Assembly (NCBI GenBank): GCA_937140905.1 | Contig: CAKZQO010000307.1 | Span: 1-32,173 of the forward strand | Origin: an uncultured Spirochaeta sp. | Lineage (GTDB): Bacteria; Spirochaetota; Spirochaetia; DTKZ01 | Direction of reading: 5' to 3' | Length of the DNA: 32,173 nucleotides | In this document: one piece after another, positions 21,710 to 29,500 of the stretch | How positions within the stretch are numbered: position 1 is the first letter of the stretch | Layout: each line of letters starts with the position of its first letter | The notes under the pieces: model-generated | The model's input: the letters and a program-made list of their open reading frames with translations, nothing else | Databases searched by the model: none | What the model was told of the DNA's origin: nothing | Translations under genes and position numbers: made by a program

Positions 21710-22993
21710 ATGCAGGGGAATCAGATCATCCAGCACCTTGATCAGGACTATACCGAACCTATCCGCGATCCTCTATGGAAACACATCTATCTTTCCCCAC
21801 AGATGATGACCATTGTAGCTTCCGAACCCTTCCAGAAGCTCTATCGAATCAAGCAGCTAGGTATCACTCACCTCGTGTACCCGGGAGCCACTCATACCCG
21901 ATTCGTACACAGCCTTGGTGTATTCCACCTCTCCAAGCGGATCCTCCGAGGACTCCTTGCGTCTGAACATGCTCCTCCCTTGAGTCTAGAAGGAGTGAAA
22001 GCTTTCCTCTGTGCAGCCCTGCTCCACGATATCGGACACTTTCCCTTTACCCATTCTCTAAAGGAATTACCGCTTCGGGAACACGAATCCCTCACCGCAG
22101 ACTTGATCTATGCTCCTCCATTGGAGAATCTCTTGAAACATCAAGTAGGAACCGAACCCTGGATGGTTGCCGCCATAGTAGATCACCATTTGGATGATGA
22201 AGGGTGTTCCGAAATCCCCTTTTTCCGCAACCTCCTATCAGGAGTACTGGACCCGGACAAGCTCGACTATCTCAACAGAGATGCCTACTTCTGTGGAGTT
22301 CCCTACGGTATTCAGGACACGGACTTCGTGATCGGGAGGATCCACCCTCATCCCCAAAGGGGTATCTCGATAGATCTCACCGGCTTGCCCGCAGCGGAAA
22401 ATGTGCTGTTCTCTAAATACCTCATGTATAGAGCCGTTTACTGGCACCGAACAGTAAGGATCGCTACGTCCATGATCAAGAAGGCCGTGTTTCTCGGGCT
22501 TCGGGATGGAATGCTCAGTCCGGATGATCTATACGGGCTGGACGACGAAGAGTTCTTCCATACCACCGTGGAACAAACCTACCGCCCCTTTTCTCTCATT
22601 CGCCGTGTCGCCTCTCGAAGGCTATTGAAATCCGTTTGGGAAACCCCTTTTGATCCCTCATGCCCACCCATGAAGAAACTTCTGGACCTGGAGTATCGAA
22701 GTACAAAAGAGGAAGAAATCGCCCGTATCCTATCGAAAGAAATGGGTAATTCCATAGAGCCTGAGGATGTGGTAATAGACATTCCCGAACAAATCTCCTT
22801 CGAGATAGATATCCCCATCCTGTTACCCGGAGGGAATCTAGTGGAATATGAACATGCAGGTTCCGTATTTTCTCCACCCGTGGTAGAAGGATTCGTGAAA
22901 ACCCTCCGGGTTCTCCGGGTGGCGGTAATTCCCGAAGTACTCGATGCCCTCCCCCATGTGTCTACCCTACTGAAAGAGTTCCTCCGAACTTGA
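21710..22993 (+). CDS. HD-domain phosphohydrolase, dNTPase-like
   Basis: A 427-residue enzyme of the HD superfamily, close to the YwfO/SAMHD1-type deoxynucleotide triphosphohydrolases. Metal ligands: H67 in HTRFVHSLG, H106-D107 in LLHDIGHFPFTHS, and the later aspartate in DPDKLDYLNRDAYFCG near residue 185. Family members hydrolyse dNTPs to deoxynucleoside and triphosphate. It could therefore affect dNTP pools made by the nrd operon 4 kb away, but this is a context guess. The C-terminal third (about 280-427) is family-specific and unrecognised. It is transcribed alone or with the genes downstream, divergent from the lipoprotein. Confidence 0.88.
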   Translation: MQGNQIIQHLDQDYTEPIRDPLWKHIYLSPQMMTIVASEPFQKLYRIKQLGITHLVYPGATHTRFVHSLGVFHLSKRILRGLLASEHAPPLSLEGVKAFLCAALLHDIGHFPFTHSLKELPLREHESLTADLIYAPPLENLLKHQVGTEPWMVAAIVDHHLDDEGCSEIPFFRNLLSGVLDPDKLDYLNRDAYFCGVPYGIQDTDFVIGRIHPHPQRGISIDLTGLPAAENVLFSKYLMYRAVYWHRTVRIATSMIKKAVFLGLRDGMLSPDDLYGLDDEEFFHTTVEQTYRPFSLIRRVASRRLLKSVWETPFDPSCPPMKKLLDLEYRSTKEEEIARILSKEMGNSIEPEDVVIDIPEQISFEIDIPILLPGGNLVEYEHAGSVFSPPVVEGFVKTLRVLRVAVIPEVLDALPHVSTLLKEFLRT

Positions 22994-23018
22994 TCAGAAT
23001 AGGATTCTGGAATATGTT
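22990..23018 (+). promoter_or_regulatory. Promoter of the gene at 23025 (leaderless start)
   Basis: TTGATC (22990-22995), a 17-base spacer and TATGTT (23013-23018) end 6 bases before ATG 23025. The -35 box contains the stop codon of the HD gene. No Shine-Dalgarno sequence is present in the six bases TAAAGT, so a leaderless start is predicted. Confidence 0.55.
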
Positions 23019-23024
23019 TAAAGT

Positions 23025-23483
23025 ATGAAATACTCCAAGCTAATGAAAGAACGGATCCATCGAACTCAGATTCTTTTTAAGGAATTAGGGTATGAACTAT
23101 TCGACCCTGAGGAGAGCGATGGAGCCTTTACTGCATCCTTTCAAAACGAAGAAGGATACCAAGGAAGCTTCTTCATCGACGAGGATAGCAAGTTCCTCGA
23201 AATCGTGTATACCATCTCATTTTCCAACACCTTACAGGAATACCTTCGATCTAGAATAGGAGATATCTTTCGCACCTGTTATGAGTACGGATGCTACCTG
23301 AACATCCAATTCACCAAGCACGAGACATCCCTTTCGATCTTCACCAAGATCTACTATGCGGGTTTGAATTACTACTCTTTAAAAGAGACTTTGAGGGATT
23401 TCAGAGCAGCCGTACTGGAGATTCGGGAGTTGACGGAAATCAAGAGCGAATATCGCAAGGGAGATTCTCATGGAGATACATAA
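23025..23483 (+). CDS. Small acidic protein of unknown function
   Basis: A 152-residue soluble protein that I do not recognise. The pattern of alternating helices and strands (helix near 1-20, strands around FTASFQNEEGYQGSFFIDED, helix after SNTLQEY, strands YLNIQFTK) faintly resembles the YbjN/secretion-chaperone fold. That resemblance is by eye and weak. It overlaps the ComFB-like gene by 14 bases, so the two are translationally coupled and probably act in one process. Confidence 0.75.
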   Translation: MKYSKLMKERIHRTQILFKELGYELFDPEESDGAFTASFQNEEGYQGSFFIDEDSKFLEIVYTISFSNTLQEYLRSRIGDIFRTCYEYGCYLNIQFTKHETSLSIFTKIYYAGLNYYSLKETLRDFRAAVLEIRELTEIKSEYRKGDSHGDT

Positions 23484-24156
23484 CCTCATGGAAGATATTG
23501 TCCTCCGGATGGTGGATGAAGTGCTTCTGGAGGAATCAAAAAAGAAGGAGAAGGAGTATCTCTTAAGCCCGCAATGCAGGATGGATTTGGCCTGTTTTAT
23601 ATTGAACCGTATCCCTCAGTACTATGTTACCTCTGGTCGAGGGATGGCCCATACAGAACGCGCCCTCAAAGAAAACCCCCAGCTTAGGGTAGATATCGTC
23701 ACCCTCATCCATGAAGGCCTCAAACGAATCGAAACAGTTAGACGACCGTATTATGACTCCCCCTTGAAATCCCGGTCGATCGAGGGTCCGGCCTTCATTC
23801 TCCCTACCATCAAAGGGAAACTCCTCAACTGCACGAATTTCGAACCTATCCAGGGAGTATCCATAGAGTTACGCTGGGAAGACGATCTTCTTCCCATGAT
23901 CGACAACCGATGGCAGAATCCCTTCTATCTCGATGAAAAACTGGAAGGAACATTTCTATTCCTTCCCCATCCGATTCCTGCCTCAAAACCTGGAGAGCAG
24001 CGAACCTTCGAATTGGAAATCCGGGTTGAGGATGACCGATTCGAACCCTTTCATCACTACTTCAAACTCGAAATGGTAGCCGAAGAGGACATGGAAGCCA
24101 CCCCATGGAAGAATCCCGACCACAAGCTTCCCGAATTGTTCTTAATTCCCAAATAA
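23470..24156 (+). CDS. ComFB family protein with C-terminal beta-rich domain
   Basis: A 228-residue protein. Residues 1-95 match the ComFB pattern: start HNLMEDIVLRMVDEVL, then CRMDLACFILNRIPQYYVTSGRG. ComFB-type proteins have been reported as receptors of cyclic dinucleotides, so a signalling role is plausible. The usual paired cysteine motif for zinc is reduced to C36 and C42. Residues about 110-228 form a second, beta-rich part that begins IKGKLLNCTNFEPIQGVSIEL, reminiscent of a carboxypeptidase regulatory-like fold. That C-terminal addition is not part of classic short ComFB. It is co-translated with the small unknown gene before it and lies near two PilZ genes. Confidence 0.75.
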   Translation: MEIHNLMEDIVLRMVDEVLLEESKKKEKEYLLSPQCRMDLACFILNRIPQYYVTSGRGMAHTERALKENPQLRVDIVTLIHEGLKRIETVRRPYYDSPLKSRSIEGPAFILPTIKGKLLNCTNFEPIQGVSIELRWEDDLLPMIDNRWQNPFYLDEKLEGTFLFLPHPIPASKPGEQRTFELEIRVEDDRFEPFHHYFKLEMVAEEDMEATPWKNPDHKLPELFLIPK

Positions 24157-24163
24157 ACTCGAT

Positions 24164-24451
24164 TCAATAGATTTCCGAACGAATTTGAACGTCCTGAATC
24201 CTGCCTGGTACCTCGTTCTCCACAAAATTGAGAACTTTCATCATTACCTGTTCGCCGTACTGTTTCGAATTGGACACTACCGCACCCCCGATCTGGGAAA
24301 AACGAAGGGAATCCTGGAGATCTACTTCTGCAACGGAAATCTTGAATCGAACCCGCAGTTTTTCCCGAAGGGAGTTTACGATCCGCCTCTTTTCCTTGAT
24401 GGATCCAATGTCTGGTAGCTCGATGATTAATTGAATCATGGAGATCACCAT
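24164..24451 (-). CDS. DUF503 family protein
   Basis: A 95-residue protein with the DUF503 (YlxP-like) pattern: MIQLIIELPDIGSIKEKRRI, VNSLREKLRVRFKISVAEVD and later QIGGAVVSNS. DUF503 proteins are small, widespread and functionally ill-defined; some lie beside ribosome-binding factor A genes. AGGG seven bases before ATG 24451 supports that start over the internal ATG at 24439. It is the last gene of a three-gene minus-strand unit and converges on the ComFB-like gene, with 7 bases between the stops. Confidence 0.85.
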   Translation of the reverse strand: MVISMIQLIIELPDIGSIKEKRRIVNSLREKLRVRFKISVAEVDLQDSLRFSQIGGAVVSNSKQYGEQVMMKVLNFVENEVPGRIQDVQIRSEIY

Positions 24452-24455
24452 ACCG

Positions 24456-25568
24456 TTACCCTTTCTTGAACAGTTCGGAAACCGCCTCCCACTTTAAATC
24501 GGAGGTTTCCCCTTCTCCCATGCTCAAGTTCCTCTGTTTCAGAGGAAGGAACTCCTCATTGTACTGTTCTGCCAACTGGAATACTTCGTCCTCCTTAAAG
24601 TGAGGAGGGATCTTGACTTCCAAATTGTACGAGGGTTCTTTGAATCCTTTCAGCATCACAAAGAGAGGGTCTGTCACCGTGATGGCAAAGTGAGGAGCAT
24701 AATAGAGAAGGAGAACGAGGAGAAGACCCAGAACGATTATGAAGATCAGAAGACTCTGCTCTGCCTGGAGTCGAGTCAAGGGTCGATAATCGAAATACAA
24801 CTCTAAAGAGCCTCGTTGTTCGTAAAAATAGTCGTATGGACCAAATCTTGTGGCTAGATAAAAAGAATCGTGACGAAGGAAAATATCCTTTCCTTCTGCC
24901 TTGACTTTGAGGAGAAAAGGAAGGACTCGAGCAACTGTCTGAACAGTAGAATTCAACTCGGCAGAGGATGCTTTATTCAGGGTATCCGAAGTAGATTCCA
25001 CCGACTCCCAATACATTTGTTCGAAGGATTTTCCAGATACGCTTTGGAGTAAAAAGGATCCTACGGAAAAAACCAATATACAGGTGGTTAACACAGAAGT
25101 AGCAATCTTACCCACATGCCGCTGGGCCATTACCGAATTGGTTTGTTTCAGTTGCCTAACCACCTTCAGCATTCGAAGCACCCTGAGGATCCGGGCCACC
25201 CGAACGATCTTGACAGTTTTCAATAAATTGAGGGATCTGCCCAGCCCAAACACGGGGACTCCACCTGCTAAAAGCCCGTAGATCACGGGACCGGAACTGA
25301 ACAAAAGAAGCGGGATGGATGCTATCAGATCTATCCATCCATACCCGCGAAAAAAGTACGTCTTCGCCTCGCCATTCACATACGACAAGTATAAACGAAC
25401 CAAAAACTCTATGGTAAAGAATAGGTCGAATAGGAATCCAAGGTACAGGAATAGCCTTCGAATACTCCAGGGCCAATCCGCTAGAACTGCCACATCGTCG
25501 ACTACCGTCTGGAAGAGGACGAGGATGATGGCTCCTACGACCAGGTTTTCCAAGAAGGATCTTTTCAT
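24456..25568 (-). CDS. Voltage-sensor-like membrane protein with extracytoplasmic domain and HAMP-like tail
   Basis: A 370-residue membrane protein. Residues about 5-142 form a voltage-sensor module. The S2-like segment has the charge-transfer pattern FTIEFLVRLY and the S3-like segment has WIDLIASIP. The S4-like helix (about 112-142) carries a basic residue at nearly every third position (KIVRVARILRVLRMLKVVRQLK). No pore loop or TVGYG-type filter follows. Instead there is a helix (about 155-177), an extracytoplasmic stretch of about 90 residues, another helix (274-295) and a cytoplasmic part resembling HAMP (TVTDPLFVML to about residue 345). No kinase or methyl-accepting output is attached. 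It lies 3 bases after the preceding gene and 4 before DUF503. Annotation pipelines would likely call it an ion transporter. Confidence 0.8.
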   Translation of the reverse strand: MKRSFLENLVVGAIILVLFQTVVDDVAVLADWPWSIRRLFLYLGFLFDLFFTIEFLVRLYLSYVNGEAKTYFFRGYGWIDLIASIPLLLFSSGPVIYGLLAGGVPVFGLGRSLNLLKTVKIVRVARILRVLRMLKVVRQLKQTNSVMAQRHVGKIATSVLTTCILVFSVGSFLLQSVSGKSFEQMYWESVESTSDTLNKASSAELNSTVQTVARVLPFLLKVKAEGKDIFLRHDSFYLATRFGPYDYFYEQRGSLELYFDYRPLTRLQAEQSLLIFIIVLGLLLVLLLYYAPHFAITVTDPLFVMLKGFKEPSYNLEVKIPPHFKEDEVFQLAEQYNEEFLPLKQRNLSMGEGETSDLKWEAVSELFKKG

Positions 25569-25571
25569 ACC

Positions 25572-26501
25572 CTACCACCCCATTTCTGCAGCGATCATGT
25601 ACAGTTCATCCAGCATCTTGATATCGAAACCATAGAACTTGTAGTTCTTCCGTGCCACGTTGAACCAACTTTTATCTGGAGTATCCGCTCCCCGATCTAC
25701 CCTCAACCCGGCTCGAAAAGTCCGATACCGGGAAGCGAAAATACTAGCCAAGCGAGCCGTAGCTTCGATGAACCGATTCTCTCCAAAGGACATGTTGGCA
25801 TGAATGGCGCTTTCCACTATGGAAACAGGCAAGAGGGGAATCCGTTTCTGCAAGGCTCGGATCACCTTTTCGGCAAAAGGGCCTTGGATCACGCCAGCAA
25901 TTCGATCCGTGTACGTGTGCATGCCCTCCGAAATATAGAGGACGTAAGCGCTCTTTAATAAAAGGGTTACCGCCAAGATTCCTTTTATTTCCTCTTTGCT
26001 CATCCGTAATCGCTGTACTTTTGTGATTTCGAAGTGAATATAAGATTTACGTTCGAAGATCTCGTCAATGTATCGAAAGCACCCGCCCTGTTGGATCGCG
26101 GTCAAAGGCCCTGTAGACACCCTTCTTCCTTCAGGGGATTGGAGAATGTCCTTCAATAGAGCGATGAGCTGAGCCCTTACTTGAACTTCTGGAACAGCTT
26201 GCTTGGTGAGGAAGGAGAGAAAAGAAAGAGATAGATCAGACTGAAGGAAAGGTTCAAGAATGGCCCACAAATCTCGATCGGTAAGCTCGAAAAGAGCCTG
26301 AATCAGAATGGGAAGAAGGGTGGTCCAGCTCTTCCCGGGGAAGAACTCATTCGATTTTAAGAGAGGCGCCAGTTGAGAAGCATGAGTGGAAAAAAGTTGG
26401 AGGATCTGTTCTTCCCGTTGAAGGGGGGTGTATCCTTGTAACATCGGATTGGACAGAAGTCTCTCTAGAAAAAGCTTCGCCTTGTCGACTTCCGGTGGCA
26501 T
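25572..26501 (-). CDS. Conserved-looking protein of unknown function
   Basis: A 309-residue, mostly helical, soluble protein with no signal peptide or clear membrane segment; I do not recognise it. The N-terminal half looks like helical repeats rich in leucine (LPILIQALFELTDRDLWAIL). The C-terminal half ends with FYGFDIKMLDELYMIAAEMGW. ATG 26501 is preferred over a TTG at 26534 because a promoter-like pair ends 6 bases before it and TTG 26534 lies inside the -35 box. It heads a unit with the voltage-sensor-like gene (3-base gap), so the two products may interact at the membrane. Confidence 0.75.
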   Translation of the reverse strand: MPPEVDKAKLFLERLLSNPMLQGYTPLQREEQILQLFSTHASQLAPLLKSNEFFPGKSWTTLLPILIQALFELTDRDLWAILEPFLQSDLSLSFLSFLTKQAVPEVQVRAQLIALLKDILQSPEGRRVSTGPLTAIQQGGCFRYIDEIFERKSYIHFEITKVQRLRMSKEEIKGILAVTLLLKSAYVLYISEGMHTYTDRIAGVIQGPFAEKVIRALQKRIPLLPVSIVESAIHANMSFGENRFIEATARLASIFASRYRTFRAGLRVDRGADTPDKSWFNVARKNYKFYGFDIKMLDELYMIAAEMGW

Positions 26502-26507
26502 AGACAA

Positions 26508-26536
26508 AGTATTCTCATAATTTTTAATTTGCACAA
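26508..26536 (-). promoter_or_regulatory. Promoter of the unknown/voltage-sensor unit (leaderless start)
   Basis: On the minus strand, TTGTGC (26531-26536), a 17-base spacer and AATACT (26508-26513) end 6 bases before ATG 26501. Matches are partial (3 and 4 of 6). Its -35 box overlaps that of the divergent promoter for the large outer-membrane protein by four bases. Confidence 0.5.
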
Positions 26537-26557
26537 GGGGGAACTAGGGCATACTAT
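26529..26557 (+). promoter_or_regulatory. Promoter of the 1612-residue protein gene (leaderless start)
   Basis: TTGCAC (26529-26534), a 17-base spacer and TACTAT (26552-26557) end 7 bases before the GTG start at 26565. A GGGGG tract lies in the spacer, too far upstream to serve as a ribosome binding site. Transcription should start at or next to the GTG. Confidence 0.6.
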
Positions 26558-26564
26558 ATAGAAC

Positions 26565-29500
26565 GTGAAACGACTGACTCTCCAAGTTGTACTCCTCTGT
26601 TTCCTTCCCCACTTTCTCGCTGCGCAAACCCCGCCCAAAAATCCCGAGAAAGAAGCTCCAGAAACAGTATTTCAAACGAAAATGGGAGACACGGATGTTG
26701 ACCTACGATTGGATGGGTTTTGGGATGCATCCTTGAGTGGATCTATCGGTTTGGCGGTCGTTCCGGGAAAAGGGATTCAGTACCCTTCGGTATTTCCTGG
26801 ATTTGCGGATGGGCTAATCTACGAGCAAAAGCCAAACCTTATTCTGGCCCTTTGGTTGATGGATCGATACTTCTTTGAGACTACCCTTCAAGAAAAACGA
26901 CAGTTGAATAGCTATGTTCTCGGATACCAGGGAAAGGAGGGAGAAGTCCTCCAATCCATTCGAGCGGGAAACAAGGGGATCGAGATCTCTCCCTATCCCT
27001 ACATGGATTTTCCCGGAGGTAGCAGAAGTTCCCCTGGGATCGCCGCTCGCCTACAGACGGAACACACACAGCATGAGTTCCTTCTCCGATACGACCCTTC
27101 TCAACCGGTAAAAAAAACCTACGTGGGGAAAAACTCAGTCGAGGAGCTTCGGATCGATCCCTCTGCCTATGTCCAAGGCAGGTTCTTCATTTTGCCCGAC
27201 ACGGAAGTCGATTCAATAGAAGTGTATCTCGAAGACTATAAGGGTCCATTCCTGGGGAGCGATGGTCGCAGGTATCGGAGGGCTACCGAATTCGATGTTT
27301 CCCTATCCCGCACTGAAGGATTAGTGAGCTTGCAGAAACCGTCGGCGGGGAGAGTAGTAGTGTACTACGAGAAAGGAGGGTTACCGGTTGGTTCTTCCTC
27401 TCTTGGGAAAAAAGCCTTACCCTCCTTCGTAAAGAAAGATGCTAATGCTCCCTGGGAGGTAGATCCTCTGGGAGAAGGGGAAGACTTTTCCTGGGCTAGA
27501 GGTCCCTATTTGGATGCTCCCATCGATCGGTTTAAAGTCACCCTTAGGGGGAAACCTTCCCTCCTTCTGTACGATCCCGGCACCTTTTCTCCTTTTCAGG
27601 ATTATGGAGCGTACACAACCCAGAGCACCGCAGTTCCGACTGGATCGAACATTCAGGTTAGGATAGTGAAACGAGGATCCGACGTTACTGTTTCTCTGAG
27701 TTATCCTATACAACCCATCTACACAGCCAGTGAGTCCCTTCTACGAATGGTTCTTACTGAGGGCAGTCGCCGTTCCTTTCAAGCTCGGTTCCCCTTTGCC
27801 GAGGAAGCTCCCCTCCTATATGGACCCGATTCCCGGAAGTTGGGGAGCGCAGTAGACTTCGAAATCCTCATCCAAACGTACACTCCCGTTCAATCCTACA
27901 GCCTGTCAACCGACGTGATTCCGGGTTCTGTCCGGGTGTTTCGAAATGGACGGGAGGAAAAGCTATTCAGTGTAGATTACGAGAAAGGCACGGTTAGCCT
28001 TCCCTACGAGCCGGCAGCTTCGGATCGAATCGAGATCTACTACCGTACGGCATCTGGCCAAGGGGCAGGCGGAGATATCCTGTTTGGAATGGGAAGTTCC
28101 TTACGATGGAGCGAATCGTTGGAGGGCAAGTTCGCTTTAGGGGTACGATGGAATGTATTGAAAGGTAGTTACAGTACGGAACCTAACGACCACACGGGGA
28201 TCGTGGGATTATCTACGCAAGTGTCTTATAAAAATGAGAATCTAAAGCTCACCACCGATGGTGCCATTGTGTACTACAACCCAGATACTTCCGGTCTCCT
28301 CCGTCTATTAGGAATGGAGGGATACGATTTAACCCTGGAAATCTCGAAGAACAATGCCTTCCCCTCTTCTGTCCCCGACTCTTCTTTTTTCGCTGGGAAA
28401 CTGAATCAAGAGAACCGGGGTAAACTTTTCTTCAAGAATTACGAAACGGTGGATCTTTTGGGTGGAACTGTACTGAACCCCTATACCTGGAACCCTCCTC
28501 AGGGAGCCCAATTCCCCTATCAAAACGGTTCCCTTCCAGGCCCCTACACAGCATCCGCTTCTTCGGAAGGGTTCAATCGGGTGCTCGTACTGGACTACCA
28601 ATTTAGTAGCTCCGAGGAGTGGGTAGGGGCTCAGATGAATCTAAACACGGGTTTCGGTTCCTCTTTAGATCTATCCGAGGTGACAGCCATCCGGTTCGCC
28701 TACAAGGTAGTTGCCCATACAGGCTCCCAGACTTCTCTCAATTTCCAAATTGGTTCCATCAGTGAAGACCTGGACGGAGATGGAATTCTGGATGAAGAAG
28801 TCGGCTCTAGCTCTCGGGGATTTCCCTTCAACCAGGGAACGCTGACCTTGTACGTGGGGGCAGGACAGGAAGGTTTGGGAAACGATCAGCGGGATTCAGA
28901 GGACGCGAACCGAAACGGGATACTGGAAATAGACAATCCCGCCTTGATCTTTCCGGGACCAGGATCATCCGAAGGAAGCTTGCTCATAGATGAATCTTCG
29001 AAGGGAGGTTGGGAAACCGCCCTGATCCGTATTCCCTATACGGAACGGAGCCGGTTGAAGGCCGTACGGTCCATCCGGCTTATCGTCCGGAAGGAAGGCT
29101 CCGGTGAGGTGGAAGGGAAGATTCTGATTGGTCCCCTTGTGTTCGAAGGTTCTACCCTTCCCCATCAGGTGGTAGGAAGGGGGGAAATGGAAGTACGGGA
29201 GATCTACGAATCCCTGGCGGATATTTCTCCGCCAATTCCGTTGGAAAAGGTCGATCCCGACCGAATCAAGACCTTTCATTCGGGGGGCACAGACCAGAAG
29301 GTGTTGGAAGTAAAGTGGAAGAACCTTGGCGACGGTGACAAGTGGGCGTTGTATAGTCCTACCCGGGAAATCCCTCCTGAGCAGTATCGGGAGGTAAACC
29401 TGTACATCCGTACAGCTTCTCTAGGGGGCACTGGTTCGGAGGCACGGTACATATTCCAGTACACGGATCCGGAGGGAAAGGGAGCGTACGTAGAAATCCC

